Assembly: GCF_030813715.1 (NCBI RefSeq)
Contig: NZ_JAUSUZ010000001.1
Location: 8,476,501-8,540,500, forward strand
Direction: 5' to 3'
DNA from: Catenuloplanes indicus
GTDB lineage: Bacteria > Actinomycetota > Actinomycetes > Mycobacteriales > Micromonosporaceae
DNA: 64,000 bases
Both the position numbers and the translations under genes were made by a program. Under the pieces are notes generated by a model, which was not told the DNA's origin, ran no database searches, and saw nothing but the letters and a program-made list of their open reading frames with translations. The stretch's first letter is position 1. Each line of letters begins with the position of its first letter. Shown piece by piece: positions 25,522 through 35,400 of the stretch.

Positions 25522-28500
25522 TCAGGGCAGCAGCCGCACGTGGTAGGCGTGGTCCGTGCCCGGCCCGCCGGAGCACGTCCACTGGACGCCGACACCGCCG
25601 TCCGCCAGACTCGCGCCGCTGATCCCCACGCACTTGTCACTGTGCGCCGCACGCAGTCTCACCTGGACGTCTGCTCCCGCGCCACCCAGATACTCCAGGC
25701 GGAACTGCTGGTTGCCGGTGCCCAGGCAGTCCCAGATCTGCAGCAGCGATCCGTCACCGCGCCCGTAGCTGTCGACGTCCAGGCACCGCCCGCTGTTCTC
25801 GAACCGCACCTCGTAGTAGGGGCCACCGCCGGCCGGCACGAACGTCACCCGCTGGTTTCCGGCCGTGGCCGTGCACGTCCACTGATGGATCTTGGAACCG
25901 CTGGTGGTGCCGACGTTGGACACGTCCAGGCACTTGCCGCTGTGCGACGCGACCACCTGGTACCACCGCCCCGGTTCGGGCGTCACCGATCCGGTGACCG
26001 CGCCGATCGATCCGGTCCAGGCCGGTGTGCCGAGGTCCGGAGGGACCGCCGAGGTGCCGCCGGTACCGGAGATGAACAGGTGCACCTTGGCCGCGCCGGT
26101 CGCCTCGTAGAGCGCGGCCAGGTCGGCCCGTCCGTCGCCGTTGAGGTCGCCGGGCACCAGCTCCGCCTTGGGCGCGGCGAACGCGGTGCCGGCGGGTGCG
26201 CCGTCCCACCACACCGTGGGCGCTCCGACCCCGAGGAACGTGGCGGCCGCGGGGAAGATGAAGAACCGCGTCGCGGCGCCGTAGTCGTACATCTGGATGA
26301 TGTCGGTGCGCCCGTCACCGGTGAAGTCGGCGGCGACCGGCGTGCCCCGGCCCCACTCCCAGTTGCCCGCGCCGCTGTCCCACACCTGGGTGGCGCTGGA
26401 GAACGCGGCGCCGGTGGAGGAGTGCATCCAGAGCCGGGTCAGGCCGTACGTGCTGTTGTCGTAGTTGTAGAAGAAGGCGACCTCGCCCTTGCCGTCGCCG
26501 TTGAAGTCGCCGCCGACCACCTTCATCCGGCCCGGCTCCGCATACCCCACCGGGTTGCGGTACCACTCCGCGGGCGCGGCGATCGAGACCGTGGTGCCGC
26601 TGCCGGTGTTCCGCAGCACGTTCAGGCTGAACTCGGCCGGGCCCAGCCGCAGCATCGTGACCAGGTCCAGCCGTCCGTCACCGTCCGCGTCCGTGGCCAC
26701 CGGCTGGATGTTCGTCAGCTTCCACACGCTGCCGGGCGCGCTCTCCCACAGCGGGGTGCCGGCCGCGTCGTACCGATGCGAGTCGGACCGCAGCAGGAAC
26801 AGCTTGAGCGTGTTGTTCGGGTCGTCGCGGAACAGCGCGATGTCGGCCAGCCCGTCGCCGGTGAAGTCACCGCGGACCTGCTTGATCCGGTACGCGTCGA
26901 ACCCGCCGTTGATCCCGGTGTCCCAGCCCAGGTACGGCTGCGGGTACAGCCCACCGCCGGACTTGCTGAGCAGGCTCCACGCGGCGGTGCGCCCGTAGCC
27001 GAGGTCCAGTGTGGTGGATATGTCGGCGAGTCCGTCGCCGTTGACGTCGCCCGGCGTGTCCGCCGGTGTCGCGGTGCCGGCCTGGGCGCGCAGGTCCCAG
27101 GCGGTGCAGATGCACGGTGTGTCGTGGGTGGACGGATTGCCGGCCCGGTCCACCGCCTGGACGTACAGCGTGCGCGCGGTGGTCCAGAGCACCATCGGGA
27201 TGGCGGCACGCCCGGCGCCGTCGGCGGCCACCCAGCCGGTCATCTTGTCCTGCTGGAAGCCGTACCGGTATCCGCTCAGGTCGGTGTCCACGGTGCCCTG
27301 CGGGCCGAAGCCGGGGGCGATCCGCAGCGTGCCGACCTGGCCCACCGGCAGGTTCGGCTCACCGTCCGGGAAGTCGTCCGACTCGATCTGGGGCGTGCCG
27401 GGGGTGACGGTGTCCACCGTGAAGTAGCAGGCCGTTGTCCAGGCGCTGGCAAGGTGGCCGTCGTCGGCGCGTGCGGCGTAGGAGAACACCCGCGCGGGCT
27501 GGTCGGTGGGGAGCTTGCCGGCCGGCACCGGCGGCCAGGCCACCACGCTGCCGGAGGTGACCGACGGCGTGTCCGACGAGTGCACGACCGTGGTGCCCTC
27601 ACGGACCTCGAGCCGGCCGTACACGTTGTCGTTGTGCGGGTCGGAGATCCGGGTGGTGAACGTCGGCACGGCGGTGTTCAGCGGCGTCGGGTTCGCCTGG
27701 GTGCCACACCCGGTGGGCGGCACGGTGCTCGTCGACTCGGGCACGCGAGGCGGAGCGTTCCAATTCACGGCCAGGCGGGCACCGCCGGTGACGAACTTCT
27801 TCCACTGGTTGGCGTCGCCCTCGTTCGGAGCGCGCAGGCCGAGCGTCAGCTGCCCGCCCGCGTCGGCTGCGCCCTGCACCACGCCGGCCACGTTGCCCCA
27901 CTCCATCAGCGCGTTGCCCTGCCCGCAGCTCGCGTTGGCCCGGCCGGTGGCCTGCGCCAGCCAGGTGTGCCAGGTGCCGCCGCCGGACGAGCTGTTCCAC
28001 GTGATCGACTGGCTGCGGTTGATGTCCGCGGTCCGGTAGAGGTCGGTCGGCGTGAAACTGCACGACGCGGAGTGGTCCAGCTCGGCCTGGAACGTCGCGC
28101 CGGTGATCACCCGGCCCTGCCAGCCACCGAAGCCGAACAGGAAGAACGACCGGTAGGTGACGATCGGGCTCTCCCAGTTGGAGTAGCCGACCTTCGCGCC
28201 GTTGGTCCGGTCGTAGCTCCAGTACGACTGGCTCGGATAGGTCTTGTTGATGTGGGTCCAGTCGTTGGACCAGACGGTCTCCGCGGCCGGGTCGATGTAG
28301 ATCGGCAGGCGGGCCAGCGGGTCCGTGAGGATGTCCCGGTCCGGGACGACGGTGAGCTCGCCGCCGGACAGCCGCGCGGACATTGGGGAGTGCCGCTGCG
28401 GCGCGGGCGACTCGCCGGACCGGGCCTGGTGCTGCCGTGCCGCGGGGCCGGGTGGTGCGGGCGTGTCCCACATCATCGGTGCGTCCGCGGTGAACAGCGC

Positions 28501-29217
28501 CGCGCCGTCGGCATCGCGGGCGATCAGCGCGCCGTCGCCGGTCAGCTCGGCCTCGACGCCGTCCGTGACCATGCCGAACCGCAGCTCGCGAAGCGCCGGC
28601 TGGGCCGCGGCCTCGCGCGTCTTGACCACCAGCACCTCACGATAGCCGGCGACGGTTGCGGTGACCTGCAGGTCCACGCCGGGCAGCACGTCGGGGTAGG
28701 TGGCGGTGTCGCCGGCCAGCCGGGGCACGGGCAGTGGAGCCGGCCAGGCGAGCCCGATCCGGCCGCCCTCGGCGGCGAGCGTGACGAGCGGCCCGTCGCC
28801 GCCGCCGGAGAGGCGCAGGTCGACGGGCACGGCGACCGGGGTGACGGCGCCGTCCGGCCGCATGTGCAGCGTGGTGTCGATCGGCACCCAGCCCCCGTCC
28901 TTACGGACCCGCTGCGGCGTCGCGAACAGCTCGGTGGTGAAGCTGCCGTCCGGGTTGGCGAACGTCTGCCCGGTCTCGGTGCGGGCGCCGAGCACCTCCA
29001 CCCGGTCACCCGTGCGGCGCGCGGTGGCCGTCTCGTTGCTCGCCGCCGCACCGGTGCCGGCTGGGGCTCCGGTGTCACCGGCTGTGGCCGGTGCCGCGAC
29101 CAGCACTCCGGCCAGGACGGCGACGACGGCCAGGGACGCCCGGACGGGGCGGCGTGGCCACGGCCGCCCGGGCGGCGGGCAATGGCGCGGGCTCCGGGCC
29201 CTGAGCGATGCGGACAC
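25522..29217 (-). CDS. Secreted FG-GAP/VCBS protein with ricin-type lectin domain
   Basis: 1231 residues from GTG 29217, with GGGGGAGG 6 bases upstream. In order: Sec signal (about 1-46); an N-terminal module (about 60-270) ending in APMMWDTP that matches the same region of the RHS protein at 3373-8142; a DNRLRE-like beta domain (about 290-490); fibronectin-like linkers; six FG-GAP calcium-binding repeats (about 740-1090; motifs DVNGDGLADI, DFTGDGLADI, DADGDGRLDL, DFNGDGKGEV, DFTGDGRTDI, DLNGDGRADL); and a ricin B-type trefoil (about 1100-1231) with CLDVSNVGTTSGSKIHQWTC. It is probably a surface or secreted sugar-binding protein. It is divergent from the second RHS gene. Confidence 0.9.
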   Translation of the reverse strand: MSASLRARSPRHCPPPGRPWPRRPVRASLAVVAVLAGVLVAAPATAGDTGAPAGTGAAASNETATARRTGDRVEVLGARTETGQTFANPDGSFTTELFATPQRVRKDGGWVPIDTTLHMRPDGAVTPVAVPVDLRLSGGGDGPLVTLAAEGGRIGLAWPAPLPVPRLAGDTATYPDVLPGVDLQVTATVAGYREVLVVKTREAAAQPALRELRFGMVTDGVEAELTGDGALIARDADGAALFTADAPMMWDTPAPPGPAARQHQARSGESPAPQRHSPMSARLSGGELTVVPDRDILTDPLARLPIYIDPAAETVWSNDWTHINKTYPSQSYWSYDRTNGAKVGYSNWESPIVTYRSFFLFGFGGWQGRVITGATFQAELDHSASCSFTPTDLYRTADINRSQSITWNSSSGGGTWHTWLAQATGRANASCGQGNALMEWGNVAGVVQGAADAGGQLTLGLRAPNEGDANQWKKFVTGGARLAVNWNAPPRVPESTSTVPPTGCGTQANPTPLNTAVPTFTTRISDPHNDNVYGRLEVREGTTVVHSSDTPSVTSGSVVAWPPVPAGKLPTDQPARVFSYAARADDGHLASAWTTACYFTVDTVTPGTPQIESDDFPDGEPNLPVGQVGTLRIAPGFGPQGTVDTDLSGYRYGFQQDKMTGWVAADGAGRAAIPMVLWTTARTLYVQAVDRAGNPSTHDTPCICTAWDLRAQAGTATPADTPGDVNGDGLADISTTLDLGYGRTAAWSLLSKSGGGLYPQPYLGWDTGINGGFDAYRIKQVRGDFTGDGLADIALFRDDPNNTLKLFLLRSDSHRYDAAGTPLWESAPGSVWKLTNIQPVATDADGDGRLDLVTMLRLGPAEFSLNVLRNTGSGTTVSIAAPAEWYRNPVGYAEPGRMKVVGGDFNGDGKGEVAFFYNYDNSTYGLTRLWMHSSTGAAFSSATQVWDSGAGNWEWGRGTPVAADFTGDGRTDIIQMYDYGAATRFFIFPAAATFLGVGAPTVWWDGAPAGTAFAAPKAELVPGDLNGDGRADLAALYEATGAAKVHLFISGTGGTSAVPPDLGTPAWTGSIGAVTGSVTPEPGRWYQVVASHSGKCLDVSNVGTTSGSKIHQWTCTATAGNQRVTFVPAGGGPYYEVRFENSGRCLDVDSYGRGDGSLLQIWDCLGTGNQQFRLEYLGGAGADVQVRLRAAHSDKCVGISGASLADGGVGVQWTCSGGPGTDHAYHVRLLP

Positions 29218-29444
29218 GATCGACCTCCCCCGTTACGTGTCCAGATGAGGCGCGGAGCGTATGCGCTCGGCGTACACCGGGACAACGATCTGCGGAAGTC
29301 CGCACTCCCGCGCCGGAAATATCCGTCCTAATTGCACTGCCGGTCGTGCGGAAGTCCGCATTTCATTGCCTGCGTTCGATGCGGGCGCGAGCATGTGCCC
29401 CTACTCGTTCATCGCGGCACTGCTCGATCCCACGGGGGGACGTC
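29218..29444. promoter_or_regulatory. Shared divergent promoter region of FG-GAP and RHS genes
   Basis: 227 bases separate the starts of two divergent genes. TGCGGAAGTCCGCA occurs twice, at 29291-29304 and 29347-29360 (56 bases apart), each with 6-base inverted arms. The interval between is AT-richer (AAATATCCGTCCTAATTGCA). The sites look like paired operators for one dimeric regulator controlling both genes. The regulator is unknown. Confidence 0.65.
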
Positions 29445-32400
29445 ATGAGAGTCAGGTGGACCGGCACCGCGGACCGACGGCGGCGATGGGCCGCGGCCGC
29501 GACACGACTGGCCGTCCTGCTGCCGGGCGTGCTCGTGGCGTCGCTGCTGTCCGTGCCCGCGCGCGCCGCGGCGGCGGCGCCCGCGGAGCAGCCGTGGCAG
29601 GTGACCGCCGAGCGGTCGACACCCGGCCGGGACGCCGCTTACCAGCCCGCCGCCGCGGACCCGGCCGACCGGGCCGCCGTGCGGGGCACCCGCGCGGTCA
29701 CCTGGCCCGGCCCCGGCGCGGCCACGGTCACGCCGCCGACCACCACCGCACGCGCGACCGGCACCGACGGCCGGGCGCGCGCCGGCACGCTCCCGCTCTG
29801 GGTCGGTGCGCCCCGCGACGTCACCGCGAAGGCGGCGACGTCCGCCCCCAGCCGCGTCCGGGTGCAGTTGCTCGACACCCGGTCCACGCGCGACCGGCTG
29901 CTGCTGCGTGCGGCCCGTGCCGACGCCGCCACCGTCGCCGGCCGGGTCTCGATCACCGTGGACTACGCGGCGTTCCGGCATGCCTACGGCGGTGACTGGG
30001 CGTCCCGGCTCCGCGTGCTGCGGCTGCCCGAGTGCGCGCTGACCACGCCGGACCGGCCGGCCTGCACCGGCACGCCGCTGGCCACCAGCAACGACGTCGC
30101 CACCGGCACACTCACCGCGGACGTGGTGGTCCCGGCCGCGTCCACCACTTCCGCGGCCGGCACGCTGTTCGCGGTCACGGCCGGCCCGTCCGGCGGCGCC
30201 GGGTCGTTCGCGGCCACGTCGCTGTCCGAGTCGGCCACCTGGAGCGCCGGCGGCTCGACCGGCGACTTCTCGTGGAACTATCCGCTACGCGTGCCCCCGG
30301 CGCCCGGCGGGCTGGAGCCGGACCTGTCGCTGAGCTACTCCTCGGCCAGCGTCGACGGCCGGCACTCGGCCGTCAACACCCAGCCGGCCTGGACCGGCGA
30401 GGGCTTCGACCTGTGGCCCGGCTACATCGAGCGGCGCTACAAGCCGTGCGCCGACGACATGAGCGGCGGCGCCAACACCACGAAGACCGGCGACCAGTGC
30501 TGGGCCACCGACAACGCCACCATGTCGCTGAACGGCTCCGGCGGCGAGCTGATCCGCGACGACGCGACCGGCGTCTGGCGGCCGAAGGCGGACACCGGAG
30601 CCCGGGTGGAGAAGCTGACCGGCGCGGTCAACGGCGACAACGACGGCGAGTTCTGGAAGGTCACCACCACCGACGGCACGCAGTACTACTTCGGGCTGAA
30701 CCGGTTGCCCGGCTGGACCGGCGGCAACCCGGAGACGAACTCCGGCTGGACCGTGCCGGTCTACGGCAACCACGCCGGTGAGCCCTGCCGCGGCAGCTCG
30801 TTCGACGCGTCCTTCTGTGACCAGGCCTGGCGGTGGAATCTCGACTACGTCGTCGACCGGCACGGCGACACCATGTCGTACTTCTACACGCCGGAGCGGA
30901 ACAAGTACGCCCGCAACATCACCGCGACCAAGGTCAGCGGCTACGTGCGCGGCGGCGTGCTCGACCGCGTGGAGTACGGGCAGCGCGACGGCGCCGTCTT
31001 CACCACCCCGGCGGTCGGGAAGGTGCTGTTCACGTCCGCGGAGCGGTGCCTGCCCGGCACCGCCTGCACCAAGACCGAGAAGCAGCACTACCCGGACGTC
31101 CCCTACGACCAGGAGTGCACCGGCACCAGCTGCGCGGACAAGTGGAGCCCCACGTTCTGGACCAGCAAGCGACTCGCGAAGATCACCACGCAGGTGCGGT
31201 CCGGCGACGGCTACGCCGACGTCGACTCGTGGACGCTGCGGCACACCTACCCCGACCCCGGTGACGGCACCCGGGCCGGCCTCTGGCTGGACGGCATCAC
31301 GCACACCGGTCACGTCGGCGGCCAGGCGAGCCTGCCCGAGGTCACGTTCAGCGGCGTGCAGAAACCCAACCGGGTCGACGGCATCGACGGCATCCCCGCG
31401 ATGAACTGGTGGCGGATCTCCGGCATCCACTCCGAGACCGGCGGCGAGACCACGGTCAGCTACTCCGGGCCGGACTGCGCCGCACCCGGTGACCTGCCCG
31501 CGCCGGCCACCAACACCCGTCGCTGCTTGCCGGTCCGCTGGCAGCCCGAGGGCCTCACCGAACGCCTCGACTGGTTCCACAAGTACGTCGTCACCGAGGT
31601 CGCCGAACACGACCGCACCTCCGGTCTCCGGCCGGTCGTCACCCGCTACGAGTACGTCGGCGGCGCCGCCTGGCGGTACGCCGAGTCCGACGGCCTCACC
31701 CAGGAGAAATACAAGACGTGGGCCCAATTCAGGGGGTACGGCCGGGTGATCACCCGTGTCGGCCACCCCGACGACGGGCCGGTCACCAAGCAGGAGACGC
31801 TCTACCTGCGCGGCATGCACGGCGACCGGACCGCCACCGGCGGCACCAAGTCCGTGCAGGTCACCGCATCCGAGGGTGGCCCGATCGACGACCAGGAGCC
31901 GCTCGCCGGGTTCACCCGGGAGACCGTCTCCTACATCGGCGACACCGACCAGGTGCTGTCCCGCACGATCAACGACCCGTGGCTGTCCGCCCCGACCGCG
32001 ACCGCCGTGCGGTCCTGGGCCACCACCCGGGCCTACGTGCAGGGCACCGCGGCGGTCCACGGCCAGGTCACGCTCGGCGACGGCAGCATCCGCAAGACCC
32101 GCGCCGACAACACGCTGACCACGGTCAACGGCCGTCCCGGCGTGCTCACCGCGGCCGACGACCTCGGCGACGTCGCCACCCCTGCCGACGACAAGTGCAT
32201 CCGGTACGAGTTCGCCGACAACGCCGGGCGGCACCTGCTGGGCGTCACCACCCGGGTCGTCACGTACGCGAAGAGCTGCGCAGCGAACCCCGGCCCGGCC
32301 GACGCGATGACCGACACCCGCAATTACTACGACGGCAGCGACACGCTCGGAGCGGTCGACCGGGGCAACCTCACCCGCACCGAGAAGATGGTCGACGTCT

Positions 32401-35400
32401 CCGCCGGTGCGCCGGTCTACGAGACGACGAACCGGGCCGCCTACGACTCCCACGGCCGGGTGATCGAGTCGTTCGACGGCGACGGGACCCGCACGCTAAC
32501 CGCCTACACGCCGGCCAGCGGCGGCCCGGTCACCCAGGTGGTGACCACCAACGCGCTCGGGCACACCGTCACGACCGAGACCGCGCCCGCGTGGGGCAGC
32601 AGCACCGCGACGATCGACGCGAACGGGCACCGCACCGACTCCGAGTTCGACCCGCTCGGCCGCGTCGTCAAGGTCTGGCAGCCCGGCCGTACCCGCGGCA
32701 CCGACAGCCCCGACGTCGAGTTCGCGTACCTGATCCGCACCGACGGGCCCAACGTCATCACCACGAAGTCGCTCAAGCACGACGGCACCTACCTGACGTC
32801 GTACCAGCTGCTCGACGGCCAGGCCAGGGAACGGCAGACGCAGTCGCCCGCACCCGGCGGCGGCCGCGTCGTCACCGACACGATCTACAACTCGCGCGGC
32901 GAGGTGGTGGCCCGCAACGGCCCCTACTACAACGACGCGCCGCCCGGCTTCTCCGTGCTGATCCCGGACGTGGCGCAGCTGCCGATGCGCACCGAGGTGC
33001 TCTACGACGGCGCCGGCCGCCCCACCACCGAGATCGTCAAGGTGCAGGGCGTCGAGCAGTGGCGGAGCACGACCACGTACGGCGGCGACCGGGTGCACGT
33101 GCTCCCACCGGCCGGTGGCACACCTACCACCACGTTCACCGACGCCCGCGGCCAGACCACGGAGCTGCGGCAGTACCACGCCCGCCCGGCCAGCGGCGTC
33201 GTGCCGACCGGCAGCTACGACGCCACGACCTACACCTACACCCGCCGCGGCGAGCCGGACACGGTCACCGACCCGGCCGGCAACACCTGGCGGTACACGT
33301 ACAACACGCGCGGCCAGAAGATCAAGGACGAGGACCCGGACCGCGGCATCACGCTGTACGACTACGACAACCAGATCGGCGAACTGCGCTCGGTCACCGA
33401 CGCCCGCGGCAAGAAGGTCTACTACGAGTACGACCCGATCGGCCGCAGGACCGCGACCCGGGACGGTTCCGCCACCGGTCCGAAGCTCGCCGACTGGACC
33501 TACGACACCCTGGCCAAGGGCCACCTCACGTCGTCCACCCGCTACGTCGCCAGCGCGGCCTACACCCAGGCCGTCACCGGCTACGACGAGGCGTACCGCC
33601 CGCTCGGCACCCGCGTCACCATCCCGTCCACCGAGGGCACGCTGGCCGGCACCTACGAGTACAGCGCCACCTACCACGGTGACGGATCACCCGCGACCAG
33701 CACCGCACCCGCAGTCGGCGGCCTGCCCGCCGAGACCCTCACCTACGGCTACGACTCCGCGTTCAGCCTCCCGGACCGGCTCACCTCGAACCTGGGTAGC
33801 TACGTCACCGCGTCCACCTACACGCCGTACGGCGAACCGTGGCAGGTGACCACGTCCACCGACCCGTTCGGCGCCACCAACCGGGTCACCACCTCGTTCG
33901 AGTACCAGACCGGCACCCGCCGCCTCGGCCGCACCGTGGTCGAACGCGACGCCTCCCCGGCCCGCCTCTCCAACGCGCTCTACACCTGGGACCCGGCCGG
34001 AAACCTCACCAAGATCTCCGACCAGGCCACCGGCATCGCCACCGACACCCAGTGCTTCCGGTACGACATCCTGCGCCGCCTCACCGACGCCTGGACCCCG
34101 GCCTCCGGCAACTGCACGACCGCCCCGTCCGCGTCCGCGCTCGGCGGTCCGGCCCCCTACTACCAGTCCTGGACCCACGACAAGACCGGCAACCGCCTCA
34201 CCCAGACCAGCCACGCCACCGCCGGCAACACCGTCGCCACCTCAACCTACCCCGCGGCCGGCACCGCCCAGCCGCACACGCTGCGCTCCGTCACCACCAC
34301 CGGCCCCGGCGGCAGCCGCCAGGACCTGTACACCTACGACACCGCCGGCAACACCCTCACCCGCAACATCGCCGGCACCACCCAGAACCTCGAGTGGGAC
34401 ACCGAGGGCCGCCTCGCCACGGTCACCGAGGCCGGAAAGACGACCAGTTTCGTCTACGACGCCAACGGCGTCCGCCTGCTCCGCCGCGACGACACCGGCA
34501 CCACGCTCTACCTCGGCCCCGACGAGCTGTTCATGGCCGCCGGTGGTGCCGCCGTCACCTGCACCCGTTACTACAGCCACCAGGGCCGTACGGTCGCCGT
34601 TCGCACCTCCGGCGGCGGCACCCACACCCTCTACTGGCTCGCCGCCGACCACCACGGCACCAATGCCATGGCGATCAAGGCAAGCGATCTCTCGATTCAG
34701 CGCCGCTACTCCACGCCGTACGGCGAGCAGCGCGGCACCGCCCCCGCCTCCTGGCCCGGCGAGAAGGGTTTCGTCGGCGGCACGAAGGACGCCGCCACCG
34801 GCCTGACCCATCTCGGCGCCCGCGAGTACGACCCGGTCACCGGCCGCTTCATCAGCGTCGATCCGATCATCGATCCGGCCGACCCCCAGCAGATGAACGG
34901 CTACTCCTACGCCAACAACGCGCCGACCTCGTCGAGCGACCCCGACGGCCTGCGCCCGATGACCGATGAGGAGTGGTACGGCCCACCCACCGTCTCCAGC
35001 TCGCCACCACCGCAGACGACCCCCGCCAAGTCCCAGCCGTCCCCGAAGCCCAAGAAGTGCGGCACCTTCGACCTGATCTGCAAGGGCAAGAAGACCGCCA
35101 AGGCCGTCGGCAACTTCGTCGCCGAACACAAGGCCACCATCATCACGGTCGCCGTCAGCGTCGCCGCCGGCATCGGCTGCGGCATCGTCACCGCCGGCGC
35201 CGCCGCAGTGGCCTGCGCCGTCGCCGTAGGCGCCGTCATCGGCGCCGCCGAATACCACTTCACCACCCCACCCGACAAACGCAGCGTGGGCGGCTACTTC
35301 GGCGCCGCCGCCATCGGCGCCGCCTCCGCCGTCGTCGGCGCCGGCATCGGCAAAGCCGTCGGCGCCGCCGTCAAGGCCGGTGCCAAAGCCGTCGGCCAGG

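Noticed and set aside
25540-29331. Very long plus-strand open frame opposite the FG-GAP/ricin gene
   Set aside because: It is a GC-driven mirror of the minus-strand gene: Arg/Val/Gly-rich with no domains, while the minus strand has a signal peptide, FG-GAP repeats and a ricin domain.
29208-29444. Upstream extension of the second RHS protein to 29208
   Set aside because: It would place 79 residues before the signal peptide and cover the palindromic promoter sites; ATG 29445 has a ribosome binding site and leads straight into the signal sequence.
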